The notes below the pieces were generated by a model. The model saw only the letters and a program-made list of their open reading frames with translations, was not told the DNA's origin and made no database searches. The position numbers and the translations under genes were made by a program. From contig NZ_AP025591.1 of the NCBI RefSeq assembly GCF_023169945.1, forward strand, positions 3,654,481 to 3,718,480: DNA of 64,000 nt. The letters are read 5' to 3'. Origin of the DNA: Anaeromyxobacter oryzae (GTDB taxonomy: Bacteria > Myxococcota > Myxococcia > Myxococcales > Anaeromyxobacteraceae). Shown here one piece after another: positions 42,116 to 50,792 of the stretch. The stretch's first letter is position 1, and each line of letters begins with the position of its first letter.

Positions 42116-42220
42116 CCGTTCGTGCTGAGCGTAGCGCCCGCGCAGCGGGCGCGGAGTCGAAGCACGCGGCGCGCCCTTCGACTCCGCGGCGCTTCGCGCC
42201 GCTACGCTCAGGGCGAACGG
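42116..42220. repeat. composite inverted repeat, family A
   Basis: Two family A units in opposite orientation form a 105-base palindrome: CCGTTCG, CTGAGCGTAGCG, an inner CCCGC-GCA-GCGGG hairpin and CGCGGAGTCGAAG, mirrored by CTTCGACTCCGCG, a GCGCTTCGCGC hairpin, CGCTACGCTCAG and CGAACGG. It sits between the convergent rapA-like and argE genes and could terminate both transcripts. Confidence 0.75.
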
Positions 42221-42242
42221 GACAGCCGTGGATGGCCGTCGA

Positions 42243-43355
42243 TCACGCGAACCGCAGGATCGCCCGTTCCAGGATCGCTGCGGCCTTCTCCAGCTCGGAG
42301 ACCTCGACGTACTCCCCGGTCCGGTGCGCGACGCGGATGTCGCCCGGGCCGAAGACACAGGCCTCCGCGCCCATCCCGATCACCTCCGGCAGCTCGGTGC
42401 CGAACGGCACGGTCGTCGAGCGGTTCCCGCTCTCCGCCTCGAGGAAGCGCACCACCTCCGCCTCGGGCGGCGTCACCGCGGCGGCGTCGGTCCGGAGCGG
42501 CGCCACCTTCACCGAGAGCCTGCCGCCGCTCGCCGCGGCGAGGCGGGCGCAGGCGTCCTCGACGAGCCGGAGCGCGCGGCGCGGGTCCTGCCCGGGGAGC
42601 GGCCGCCACTCGTAGGTGAAGCGGCACGCGCCGGCGATGATGTTCCGCGCCTTGCCGCCCTGGATCACGCCCACGTTCCACGTCGTGTACGGCGGCGCGA
42701 ACGCGGCGTCGGTCTCCCGCCGCAGCTCCTCGCCGATCCGCTCGATCTCCGGCCAGAGCCGGCCGAACCCGTGGATCGCCGAGGCCCCCACCTCCGGGTA
42801 GGCGCTGTGGCCCTCGACGCCGTCCAGCTCGACCTCGACGGCGCAGTAGCCCTTGTGCGCCCGGACCGGCGTGAGGCTCGTCGGCTCGCCGACGATGGCG
42901 TGGCGCGGGTGGATCCGACCCTCGGCGAGGAGCTGCTTCGCCCCGAGGCAGCCGACCTCCTCGTCCGCGGTGAAGAGGATGGTGAGCGGCCCGCCGTGAT
43001 CGCGGACGCGCGCGGCCGCGGCGAGGGCGGCGGCGAGGAAGCCCTTCGTGTCCGCCGCGCCGCGCCCCACCACCCGGCCGTCGCGCACCTCGCCCCGGAG
43101 CGCGTCCTTCCAGTCGGGGTCGAACGGGACGCAGTCGGTGTGGCCCACCAGCGCGAGGCCGCCCGGCACGTCCGGCCCGCGCCGGCAGACCAGGTTCCCC
43201 TTCGCGACGCCGAAGGCGTCGGTCCAGCCCATGCGGCGCGTCTCGAACCCGGCCGTGCGCGCCTCGCGCTCGAGCAGGTCGAGCACGGGCGCGTTCGAGC
43301 GCGTCGAGGTCGAGTCGATCGCGACGAGCGCCTGGAGGAGGGGTACGAGGTCCAT
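42243..43355 (-). CDS. argE: acetylornithine deacetylase-like M20 amidohydrolase
   Basis: 370 residues, M20 family, two-zinc. Ligands and catalytic residues: His in VGHTDCVPF (about 72), the bridging Asp in GRGAADTKG, the Glu-Glu pair in FTADEEVGCLG (catalytic Glu), the Glu of GEPTSLTPVRAHKG, and the dimerisation-domain ligand SAYPEVGASA. It best fits ArgE, which cleaves N-acetylornithine to ornithine in arginine synthesis; argB and argR occur 20 kb away. It follows hutF by 42 bases in one operon, so a role on N-formylglutamate is an alternative. Confidence 0.8.
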   Translation of the reverse strand: MDLVPLLQALVAIDSTSTRSNAPVLDLLEREARTAGFETRRMGWTDAFGVAKGNLVCRRGPDVPGGLALVGHTDCVPFDPDWKDALRGEVRDGRVVGRGAADTKGFLAAALAAAARVRDHGGPLTILFTADEEVGCLGAKQLLAEGRIHPRHAIVGEPTSLTPVRAHKGYCAVEVELDGVEGHSAYPEVGASAIHGFGRLWPEIERIGEELRRETDAAFAPPYTTWNVGVIQGGKARNIIAGACRFTYEWRPLPGQDPRRALRLVEDACARLAAASGGRLSVKVAPLRTDAAAVTPPEAEVVRFLEAESGNRSTTVPFGTELPEVIGMGAEACVFGPGDIRVAHRTGEYVEVSELEKAAAILERAILRFA

Positions 43356-43397
43356 GGCCGGAGCCTACGACGGCCCGCGGCGCGTCGCCCGTTTTCT

Positions 43398-44789
43398 CTA
43401 TCCTCGGCCCCACAGCTCCGCCATCACCTCGCGGAAGTCCGCGAGCAGCTCCGCGCCGGTGGGGCGCCCCGGCGTGGTCCAGCCGTCCTCGACGATCGGC
43501 TCGCCGCCGACGAAGGTGCTCTTCACCGCCCCGGGCGAGGTCCCGAGCACGAGCGTCGCGAGGAGCGCGTCGGGCGACGCCTCCGCGCCCGCGAGCGACG
43601 GGTCGTCCAGGTCCACGAGCACGAAGTCCGCCGGGTCGCCGGGGTCGAGGCGCCCGCCGGGGATCCCGAGCGACGCCATGCCGCCGGCCGTCGCCGCGTC
43701 GAGGAGCCGCGCCGGTAGGGCGCCGGGCGGATCGTCGAGCACCGCCCGCGCGCCGCGGACGAGCCGGAGGTGCCCCTCGAGCGCGCGCGCCTCGCCGAGC
43801 GGATCCACCTCGGCGTGCGAGTCCACGCCGAGGGCGAGGCGTGCGCCCGCGGCGAGGAGCCGGTCGGCGGGGACGACGCCGTCGCCGAGGTTCCGCTCGG
43901 TGAGCGGGCACGCGCAGACGGTCGCGCCGGCGGAGCCGATCACCGCGACGTCGGCGTCGTCGACGTGGATCGCGTGCACGAGCGTGGTGGTCGGGCCGAG
44001 CGCGCCGACCGAGGCGAGGAGGCCCACCGGGGAGCGGCCGTGCTCGGCGCGGCAGGCGGCGACCTCGGCGGGCTGCTCCGCGGCGTGGACGTGGAGCGGG
44101 ATGTCCCGCGCGCGCGCCGCCTCCGCGAGGGCGCCGATCCAGTCCGGCGGGCACGCGCGCACCGAGTGCGGGGCGAGGCCGACGGTGGCGAGCGGATCGC
44201 CTGCCAGCGCTCCGCGGAGCCGGTCGACGGCGGCGAGCGCGACGGCGGGGGACTCCTCGAGGAAGCGCGCCTGCGCGGGATCCGGCGACGCGCCGGCGCC
44301 CGCGCGGCCGTACGCGGCGCGGAGGAGGACGATCCGGAGGCCGACCGTCCGTGCGGCGCGGACCACCCGGAGCGCCAGCTCGTCGGGATCCGGGTAGGGC
44401 CGGCCGTCCGGATCGCGGTGGAGGTAGTGGAACTCGCCCGCGCAGGTCACGCCCGCGCGCGCGAGCTCGAAGAACGCGAAGCGCGCCACCTTCTCGAGCG
44501 CGTCGGGATCGAGCCGGCGCGCGGCTGCGTACATCGCGGAGCGCCAGCCCCAGAAGCTGCCGGCGGCGCGGCGCTCCGCGCGCCCGCGGACGGCGCGCTG
44601 GAACGCGTGTCCGTGCGCCGAGACGAGGCCGGGAACGAGCATCCGCCCCGGGAGCGGGACGAGCTCCGCGCCGGGGGGCGGCTGGCCGATCCGGTCGACG
44701 AGGCCGTCGCGGACGACGAGCGCCTCGCGCCCGTGGAAGGCGCCGCCGGCGAGGAGCTGATCGGGGACGTAGGCGCGGAGCGTCGGCAC
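43398..44789 (-). CDS. hutF: formimidoylglutamate deiminase HutF
   Basis: 463 residues, amidohydrolase superfamily. Metal motif HGH in VSAHGHAFQRAVRG (about 59-61), with GEFHYLHRDPDG, the His in PLHVHAAEQPAE and the Asp of GVDSHAEVDPLGEARALE. These match HutF, which converts N-formimino-L-glutamate to N-formyl-L-glutamate and ammonia in histidine breakdown. No other hut genes are in view. It is the first gene of a pair with the M20 hydrolase and is divergent from dapF. Confidence 0.87.
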   Translation of the reverse strand: MPTLRAYVPDQLLAGGAFHGREALVVRDGLVDRIGQPPPGAELVPLPGRMLVPGLVSAHGHAFQRAVRGRAERRAAGSFWGWRSAMYAAARRLDPDALEKVARFAFFELARAGVTCAGEFHYLHRDPDGRPYPDPDELALRVVRAARTVGLRIVLLRAAYGRAGAGASPDPAQARFLEESPAVALAAVDRLRGALAGDPLATVGLAPHSVRACPPDWIGALAEAARARDIPLHVHAAEQPAEVAACRAEHGRSPVGLLASVGALGPTTTLVHAIHVDDADVAVIGSAGATVCACPLTERNLGDGVVPADRLLAAGARLALGVDSHAEVDPLGEARALEGHLRLVRGARAVLDDPPGALPARLLDAATAGGMASLGIPGGRLDPGDPADFVLVDLDDPSLAGAEASPDALLATLVLGTSPGAVKSTFVGGEPIVEDGWTTPGRPTGAELLADFREVMAELWGRG

Positions 44790-44929
44790 GTCGGTGCTTT
44801 ACCCTCGCGCCGCCCCGGACGCCAGCGCGCCGTCGAACGCTCGCCTGCCGCGGCCGGGCGCGCCGCGGGCTCCCACGACCCGCGCAGAGGTGAAGAGCCC
44901 GGAGGTCGAACCCGCCTGCCCGCCGCGCT

Positions 44930-45733
44930 ATGATGCGCCGCGTGCCGCTCTCCTTCGTGAAGTACCACGGGCTCGGGAACGACTTCGTCGTCGTGGAGGG
45001 GCCACTCGTGGACGCGGATCGCGCGCGCCGGATCTGCGATCGCCGCCGCGGGATCGGCGCCGACGGCCTGGTCACGATCCTCCCTCCCCGGACGCCCGGC
45101 GCCGTGGCGTTCATGCACATCTACAACTCCGACGGCTCGGTCGCGGCCATGTGCGGGAACGCGATCCGCTGCCTCGCCCGCCACCTCGTCGATCACCGCG
45201 GAGTCGCGGGCCCGACCCTCGTCATCGACACCGACTCCGGCCCGAAGACCTGCACCGTCCACCGCGGCGCGGGCGGGGCCGTCGAGGCGGTCTCGGTCGA
45301 GATGGGTCCGGCGCGCCTCCTCGGCGACCAGGACTTCGACGTCGACGGCGAGGTGCACCGGTCCGTCCGCGTCTCGATGGGCAACCCGCACGCCGTCCTG
45401 TTCGAGGAGCCGGCGCGGGAGCGCGCCCGATCCCTCGGGCCGCGCATCGAGCGGCTGGTGGACGGCGGCGTGAACGTCGGGTTCGCCCGGCCGGGGCCGG
45501 ACGGCATCGACCTCGTCGTCTGGGAGCGCGGCGCCGGGCTCACCGACGCCTGCGGGACCGGCGCGTGCGCCGCGGCGGTCGCCTCGGCCTCGCGCGGGAA
45601 GGTCCGCGCCGGCGCGCCGGTCCCGGTGCGGCTCCCGGGCGGCACGCTGCTCGTCACGGTCGCCCCGGATCTCGTCGGCGTCACGATGCGCGGCCCCGCG
45701 GAGCGGGTCTTCGCGGGAGAGGCGGACCTCTAG
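44930..45733 (+). CDS. dapF: diaminopimelate epimerase
   Basis: 267 residues. DapF interconverts LL- and meso-diaminopimelate for lysine and peptidoglycan synthesis. The two catalytic Cys lie in AAMCGNAIRCLAR and TDACGTGACAAAVAS; the N-terminus LSFVKYHGLGNDFVVVEG is typical. Two adjacent ATGs (44930, 44933) and a GTG (44942) could start it, and none has a strong Shine-Dalgarno. The next gene starts immediately after its stop, so it leads an operon with two signalling genes. Confidence 0.93.
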   Translation: MMRRVPLSFVKYHGLGNDFVVVEGPLVDADRARRICDRRRGIGADGLVTILPPRTPGAVAFMHIYNSDGSVAAMCGNAIRCLARHLVDHRGVAGPTLVIDTDSGPKTCTVHRGAGGAVEAVSVEMGPARLLGDQDFDVDGEVHRSVRVSMGNPHAVLFEEPARERARSLGPRIERLVDGGVNVGFARPGPDGIDLVVWERGAGLTDACGTGACAAAVASASRGKVRAGAPVPVRLPGGTLLVTVAPDLVGVTMRGPAERVFAGEADL

Positions 45734-47599
45734 ATGGCGACCGGCCGGATCCTCGTCGTCGACGACGAGAAGTTCTTCCAGGATCTCTTCAGGGACCTGC
45801 TCGCCGGCGCGGGCCACGCGACGCGCGCGGCGTCCTCCGGCGAGGAGGCGCTGCAGCGGCTCGCGGAGGAGCAGTTCGACCTGCTCCTCACCGACGTGGT
45901 GATGCCGGGCCTCGACGGCATCGCCCTCGTCCGCGAGGCGAAGCGCCGGGACCCGGACCTCGAGGCGATCGCGATCACCGGCCACGAGGACGTCCGGCTC
46001 GCCGTCCAGGCGATGAAGGCGGGCTGCTCCGACTTCCTCACGAAGCCGGTCGAGACCGACGAGCTGCTCCGCGTGGCGGACCGCGTGCTCGGGCGCGTGT
46101 CGCTCCGCCGGGAGCACTCGCAGCTCCTCACCGAGAACCTCGAGTTCGCGAAGGCGCAGGCGCTCTACCGGCAGGGGCTCCAGATCCTGGCGTCCCTCGA
46201 CGGGGAGCGGATCGTCGACCTCGCGCTCTCGATCCTGTCCCGCGTGACGGACGCGCAGGGCGCGGCGCTCTGGGTCGCCGACGAGAAGGGGCAGCTCCAG
46301 CTCCGCGGATACCGCGGGCTCGTGGATCGGGCGGCCCTGCCTCCGCGGATCGATCCGCGCGAGCCCGCGTGGGCCGAGGCGCTCCGCGGCGGCGCGCCGT
46401 TCCGGCCGCCGTTCGCGCCCGCCGGCGAGGCCTTCTGCGTGCCGCTCGTCGCCGACGACGAGCCCGTCGGCCTCGCGCTCCTCTCCGACCGCGCCCGGGG
46501 CCAGTTCGGCAAGGACGAGCACGCGACCGCGCTCACCGTCGCCGACTTCGCCGCCATCGCCGTGAAGAACGCGCGCCGGTTCCAGGCGCTCGAGCGCGTG
46601 GGCCTCCGGGACCGGGAGACCGGCGCCTACAACCTCGCCTACTTCGTCGACTACGCCGGGAAGGAGTTCTACAAGGCCCGCCGCTACGGCCGCGCCTTCT
46701 CCCTCGTGCTCCTCTCGATCGACAACGCCGAGCAGCTCCGGAAGGAGGCGGGCCGCGAGCTGTACCGCCGCGTCGTCCGCGATCTCGTCGCCGCGACGTC
46801 CCGCGCCGCGCGCGACGCCGACATCCTCGCGAAGGTCTCCGAGAGCGAGTACTACGTGCTCCTCCCGGAGACGGACTACTTCGGGGCCCTCATGTTCCTC
46901 CGCCGCGCCGCGGACGAGGTGCGCAAGGAGGAGTCGATCCGGAACGTCGAGGAGAAGACGCCGGTGCTCCTGTCGATGGGCGCCGCCACCTTCCCGAAGG
47001 ACGGGGAGGACTTCGACGAGCTGCTCCACTGGGCGCGCGCCCGGGTCCAGGAGCAGCGCGGGTCGCTGCTCCGGCGGCTCCACCTGGACGACCTCGACCC
47101 GAACGCGTTCTGGGAGCTCGCCGATCTCCTCCTCTCCGACTCGGCCCGCCTCCCGGACAGCTCGCCCTCCGCGCGGCTCGAGGCCGACGCCGAGTTCTTC
47201 GCCGCGGCGCAGCGGGAGGCGGCCCGCGAGATCGCCCGGGATCCCCGGGCGCGCGGCCTCCTCTACGTGGGCGTGAAGGGCGGCCTCGCGACGGCGCCGG
47301 TCCGCGGCGCGCTGCCGCCCGGCGACCCCGCCGCGCGCGCGGGCGACAGCACCGTCCGGGTCTACCTGCTCGGCCCGCGCGGCGCCGAGCCCGACGCGCC
47401 GCCGCACCCGCTCGTCACCGAGGTGTACCTCGACGGCGACAAGCGCTTCGCCGGCCAGGAGTTCCTCCTCTTCATGTCGGAGCACTCGGCGTACGGCCTC
47501 CTCTCCGGCGCCGGCCGCACCTTCCACACCTCCGACGTCCCCCTCGTCGACGCCCTCGTCTCGAAGCTCCAGGCGCTCTACGACCTGCAGCCGCTCTAG
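45734..47599 (+). CDS. response regulator with GAF and degenerate GGDEF domains
   Basis: 621 residues. Receiver (1-120; Asp in LLTDVVMPGLDG, Lys in DFLTKPVE), a GAF domain (about 150-290; ALWVADEKGQLQLRGYRGLV) and a GGDEF-like domain (about 295-450). At the active-site position the sequence is KVSESEYYVLLPETD, so the GG(D/E)EF signature is lost and diguanylate cyclase activity is unlikely; it may bind nucleotide or partners instead. A further 160-residue C-terminal region is unassigned. The ATG directly follows the dapF stop with no gap. Confidence 0.8.
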   Translation: MATGRILVVDDEKFFQDLFRDLLAGAGHATRAASSGEEALQRLAEEQFDLLLTDVVMPGLDGIALVREAKRRDPDLEAIAITGHEDVRLAVQAMKAGCSDFLTKPVETDELLRVADRVLGRVSLRREHSQLLTENLEFAKAQALYRQGLQILASLDGERIVDLALSILSRVTDAQGAALWVADEKGQLQLRGYRGLVDRAALPPRIDPREPAWAEALRGGAPFRPPFAPAGEAFCVPLVADDEPVGLALLSDRARGQFGKDEHATALTVADFAAIAVKNARRFQALERVGLRDRETGAYNLAYFVDYAGKEFYKARRYGRAFSLVLLSIDNAEQLRKEAGRELYRRVVRDLVAATSRAARDADILAKVSESEYYVLLPETDYFGALMFLRRAADEVRKEESIRNVEEKTPVLLSMGAATFPKDGEDFDELLHWARARVQEQRGSLLRRLHLDDLDPNAFWELADLLLSDSARLPDSSPSARLEADAEFFAAAQREAAREIARDPRARGLLYVGVKGGLATAPVRGALPPGDPAARAGDSTVRVYLLGPRGAEPDAPPHPLVTEVYLDGDKRFAGQEFLLFMSEHSAYGLLSGAGRTFHTSDVPLVDALVSKLQALYDLQPL

Positions 47600-47612
47600 C
47601 CCTCGAGCCGAC

Positions 47613-49070
47613 ATGCCCCCCGTCCGGAAGATCCTCGTCGCCGATCCCGACCCGGCCATCGTCCGCGCCCTCGCGCCGGCCCTGCGCCAGCGCGGGTACC
47701 AGGTCCACGCCGCGCGCGACGGCTCCCGCGCGCTGCAGATCGCGATCCTGCGCTTCCCGGACCTCGTCCTCTTCGACGAGCGCTGCCCGCTCCTGGACGC
47801 GCGCACCTTCGTGCGGATCCTCCGGACGAACCCGCGGACCGAGCGCATCCCGGTGGTGCTCACCGGCGACGCGGTGGACCCGGATCGCGCCCGGCTCGGC
47901 ACCTACCTCCGCAAGCCCTTCAACCAGGACGAGGTGCTCGCGCGGATCGAGCAGGTCTTCCGGCGCGTCGACGCCTCGCGCGCGGTGTCGGGCGGCGACG
48001 GCCGCGAGATCGAGGGCAACCTCGCCCAGATTCCGCTCGTGGACCTGCTCCAGATCCTCGCGGTGAACCGGAAGAGCGGCCGGCTCACGGTGGAGCGCGA
48101 GGGCGAGCGCGCGGAGATCGCGCTCCGCGACGGGCGCGTCGTGGACGCGACGCTCGGCGCGGCGGTCGGCGAGAAGGCGCTGTTCCGGCTCCTCACGCGG
48201 CGCGAGGGTCAGTTCGCCTTCGTGCCGGGCCAGGACGTCGGCGCCGAGCGGATCACGCGGAAGGTCGAGGAGCTCGTCCTCGAGGGGCTCCGCCAGGCGG
48301 ACGAGGTCGCCCGGCTCCTGCCGCAGCTCCCGCAGCCGACCGACGCGCTCGAGCTCGCCGTCCACCCGACGGAGATCCCGGCCGGCCTCCACCCGGTGAC
48401 CGAGGAGGTCGTCGCGCTCCTCGACGGGCCGCGGAGCTTCCAGGACGTGGTGGACCGCTGCCGCGCGTCCGACCTCGAGGCGATGCGCGCCGCCCTCGCG
48501 CTCCTCGAGAAGGGGTACGCCCGCCGCCGGGCCGGCCTCGCGCCCGAGCCGCAGGGCGAGCTGCTCGCGGCGCACGAGCTGCACGCCCTCCGCGCGCGCA
48601 TCGCGCGCGGCCGCTCCTCCGGGCCGCAGACGGTCGGGAAGATCGTGGTCGCCGGCGGCGGCCCGCTCGCGCGCCGCGCCGCGCTCGCCCGGTTCCTCAC
48701 CGTGCCGGGCTTCCGGCCGGAGGCGTCGCCGCCCAGCGGCTTCGGCACGCTCGGCCGGCTCACGCTCGGCGACGGCGTCCGCGTCGACCTCGCGGAGCTG
48801 CCCGGCGAGCGCGCGCAGCGGCCGCTCTGGCGGCCGTTCGCGTCCGGCGCGGTGGGCGCGCTCGTGCTCCTGCCGGCCGACGACGCGGGCCAGCTCCTCG
48901 CGGAGCTCGCGAAGGTCCTCCGCCTGCCGGTGGTGGTGTGCGGCCCGTCGGAGGCGTCGGTGCCGTCGGCACTGCGGGACGCGCCCGGCGGCTTCGTCTT
49001 CGGCGGGAGCGACGCGGCGGAGGGGCTGCGGGCGCTGCTGGCGGGCGCCGGGGCCAGGCAGACGTACTGA
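47613..49070 (+). CDS. receiver-PATAN (DUF4388) protein with a pseudo-GTPase-like C-terminus
   Basis: 485 residues. Receiver domain (1-118; Asp in DLVLFDERCP, Lys in YLRKPFNQ), PATAN/DUF4388 domain (about 130-240; EGNLAQIPLVDLLQILAVNR then KSGRLTVEREGERAEIALRD), a linker with a winged-helix-like stretch (about 260-330), and an alpha/beta C-terminal domain (about 345-480). That last domain is laid out like a small GTPase but has GGGPLARRAAL where a P-loop GKS/T would be and DLAELPGER in place of DxxG. It probably does not hydrolyse GTP. Third gene of the dapF operon. Confidence 0.75.
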   Translation: MPPVRKILVADPDPAIVRALAPALRQRGYQVHAARDGSRALQIAILRFPDLVLFDERCPLLDARTFVRILRTNPRTERIPVVLTGDAVDPDRARLGTYLRKPFNQDEVLARIEQVFRRVDASRAVSGGDGREIEGNLAQIPLVDLLQILAVNRKSGRLTVEREGERAEIALRDGRVVDATLGAAVGEKALFRLLTRREGQFAFVPGQDVGAERITRKVEELVLEGLRQADEVARLLPQLPQPTDALELAVHPTEIPAGLHPVTEEVVALLDGPRSFQDVVDRCRASDLEAMRAALALLEKGYARRRAGLAPEPQGELLAAHELHALRARIARGRSSGPQTVGKIVVAGGGPLARRAALARFLTVPGFRPEASPPSGFGTLGRLTLGDGVRVDLAELPGERAQRPLWRPFASGAVGALVLLPADDAGQLLAELAKVLRLPVVVCGPSEASVPSALRDAPGGFVFGGSDAAEGLRALLAGAGARQTY

Positions 49071-49080
49071 GACGGCCACT

Positions 49081-49150
49081 CCGTTCGCCCCCGAGCCTGT
49101 CGATGGGCCCGCCGCGCCCGTCCGTGGCTCGACGGGCTCACCACGAACGG
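49081..49150. repeat. palindromic intergenic repeat, family B
   Basis: CCGTTCGCCCCCGAGCCTGTCGA and its mirror TCGACGGGCTCACCACGAACGG bracket 25 bases. A shorter copy lies at 59311-59355. It starts 10 bases after the PATAN gene stop and may act as its transcript end. Confidence 0.65.
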
Positions 49151-49222
49151 AAGATCGCACGGCTCGCGACGCACGCGGTCCGCCGCTGCACCCGGCCAGC
49201 GATCGCGGTAAAGCTCACCTCC

Positions 49223-50011
49223 ATGCGCATCCCCCTCTGGCAGGTCGACGCCTTCACCGACCGCGTCTTCGCCGGCAACCCCGCCGCGGTCTGCCCGCTC
49301 GAGGCCTGGCTCCCCGACGCGACCCTCCTCGCCATCGCGAGCGAGAACAACCTCGCGGAGACCGCCTTCCTGGTCCGCGAGGGCGACGGCTGGGCGATCC
49401 GCTGGTTCACGCCCGCGCTGGAGGTCGACCTGTGCGGCCACGCGACGCTCGCCTCGGCGCACGTCGTCTTCCGGCACCTGGAGCCCGGCCGGAGCACCGT
49501 CACCTTCCGCTCCCAGAGCGGCCCGCTCGCGGTCGCGCGCCGCGACGGCGGGCTCCTCGCCATGACGTTCCCGCGGCGCCCCGGCCGCTCCGCCCCGGTG
49601 CCGGACGCGGTCGCGCGCGCGGTGGGCCGCGCGCCGGAGGAGGCGCTGCTCTCGCGCGACTGGATGGCGGTGCTGCGGACCGAGGACGAGGTGCGGTCGC
49701 TCCGGCCGGACCTCGACGCCGTCGCGACGCTCCCCGGGCACGGGATCATCGTGACCGCGCCGGCGACGACCCCCGGCATCGACTTCGTGTCCCGCTACTT
49801 CGCCCCGCAGGCGGGGATCCCCGAGGACCCGGTCACCGGCTCCGCGCACTGCACCCTGGTGCCGTACTGGGCGGCCCGGCTCGGCAAGGCGCGGCTCGAG
49901 GCGCTCCAGGTCTCGAGGCGCGGCGGCCGGCTCTCGCTCGAGGATCGCGCGGACGCCGTCGAGATCGCCGGCCGGACGGCGGAGTACCTGTCCGGGACGA
50001 TCGAGGTGTAG
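49223..50011 (+). CDS. PhzF-family isomerase/epimerase
   Basis: 262 residues, diaminopimelate-epimerase-like fold in two halves. The N-terminal motif WQVDAFTDRVFAGNPAAVCP carries the conserved region, and SENNLAETAFLV contains the catalytic Glu. CGHATLASAHVV is the first glycine loop, and EDPVTGSAHCTL in the second half is its mirror. PhzF itself isomerises a phenazine precursor, but most family members have unknown substrates and no phz genes are here. The ATG at 49223 gives the standard N-terminus; the ribosome binding site is weak. Confidence 0.85.
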   Translation: MRIPLWQVDAFTDRVFAGNPAAVCPLEAWLPDATLLAIASENNLAETAFLVREGDGWAIRWFTPALEVDLCGHATLASAHVVFRHLEPGRSTVTFRSQSGPLAVARRDGGLLAMTFPRRPGRSAPVPDAVARAVGRAPEEALLSRDWMAVLRTEDEVRSLRPDLDAVATLPGHGIIVTAPATTPGIDFVSRYFAPQAGIPEDPVTGSAHCTLVPYWAARLGKARLEALQVSRRGGRLSLEDRADAVEIAGRTAEYLSGTIEV

Positions 50012-50016
50012 CGCCG

Positions 50017-50424
50017 CTACCGCGGCCGGTTGCGGAGCCAGGCACCGAGCGCGCGATCGTTCCGGTAGATGTGCTCGCGCAGCCAGGCCGTGACGCGATT
50101 CTGGACCCGGATGACGAACAGCGGGCCCGGTCCCTCGACCTGGTACTCCTCGCGAAGGGCGCCGAACTCCTGCACGAAGCGGCGGTGCTCGCCGCGGTGG
50201 GCCTCGAGGCCGGGGTAGCCCGCGTCCTCCATGACGCGCTCCTCGGCGCCGAAGTGGGACACCACGTAGTCCCCGAGGAAGTCGAGCATCCGCCGCACCT
50301 CGTCCCGGCTCCGCCGCTCGTGCGACGCCTCGAGGAGGGCGCCGATGCGCGCGAAGAGCTCCCGGTGCTGCGCGTCGATGGACGGGTCGCCGGTGAGGAG
50401 GACGGGGTCGAACTCGATCGTCAT
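50017..50424 (-). CDS. bacteriohemerythrin (third of three)
   Basis: 135 residues, four-helix diiron protein. The iron ligands are all present: DAQHRELF, SHFGAEERV, EAHRGEHRRF and WLREHIYRND. Binds oxygen or senses it. The ATG at 50424 aligns with the starts of its two paralogues; a GTG at 50439 overlaps the upstream stop as GTGA and is the alternative. Last gene of a four-gene cluster. Confidence 0.88.
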   Translation of the reverse strand: MTIEFDPVLLTGDPSIDAQHRELFARIGALLEASHERRSRDEVRRMLDFLGDYVVSHFGAEERVMEDAGYPGLEAHRGEHRRFVQEFGALREEYQVEGPGPLFVIRVQNRVTAWLREHIYRNDRALGAWLRNRPR

Positions 50425-50435
50425 CGGAAGCCCGC

Positions 50436-50747
50436 TCACGGGCGCGCGTCGTCGCCGAGCGCCGCCTGGACGGCGGGGCTCGCGCAGAGGATCCGGAACT
50501 CGGCGCGGCTGAGCCAGGCGGTCCGCGACCCGCGCTTGCCGCGGAGCGTCAGCCGGACGCGCTCCGCCTCGCGGGCGACCGATGCGGCGGCGCCGGCCGA
50601 GAGGTCGCGCTCGAGCGAGCGGAGGTGCCGGTGGATCCGGAGCGCCCGCCGGCCTTCCGGCGAGGAGAGCGCGAGGAAGTACCGGTTCCGGCTGAAGCCC
50701 GGGTCGTCGCGGAGGCGCTCGACGGCGCGCATGACGAAGTCCGCCAT
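50436..50747 (-). CDS. hypothetical protein within the hemerythrin cluster
   Basis: 103 residues, helical and Arg-rich (ALRIHRHLRSLERDLSAGAA), soluble, with one Cys. Not recognised. It sits between the second and third hemerythrin genes, 45 bases after one and overlapping or abutting the next, so it is probably co-transcribed and may be a partner of these oxygen-binding proteins. Confidence 0.5.
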   Translation of the reverse strand: MADFVMRAVERLRDDPGFSRNRYFLALSSPEGRRALRIHRHLRSLERDLSAGAAASVAREAERVRLTLRGKRGSRTAWLSRAEFRILCASPAVQAALGDDARP

Positions 50748-50792
50748 GGAGCGGAGGAGCGTAACACCGGCGTCGTCACCTGGGCCACCCGA

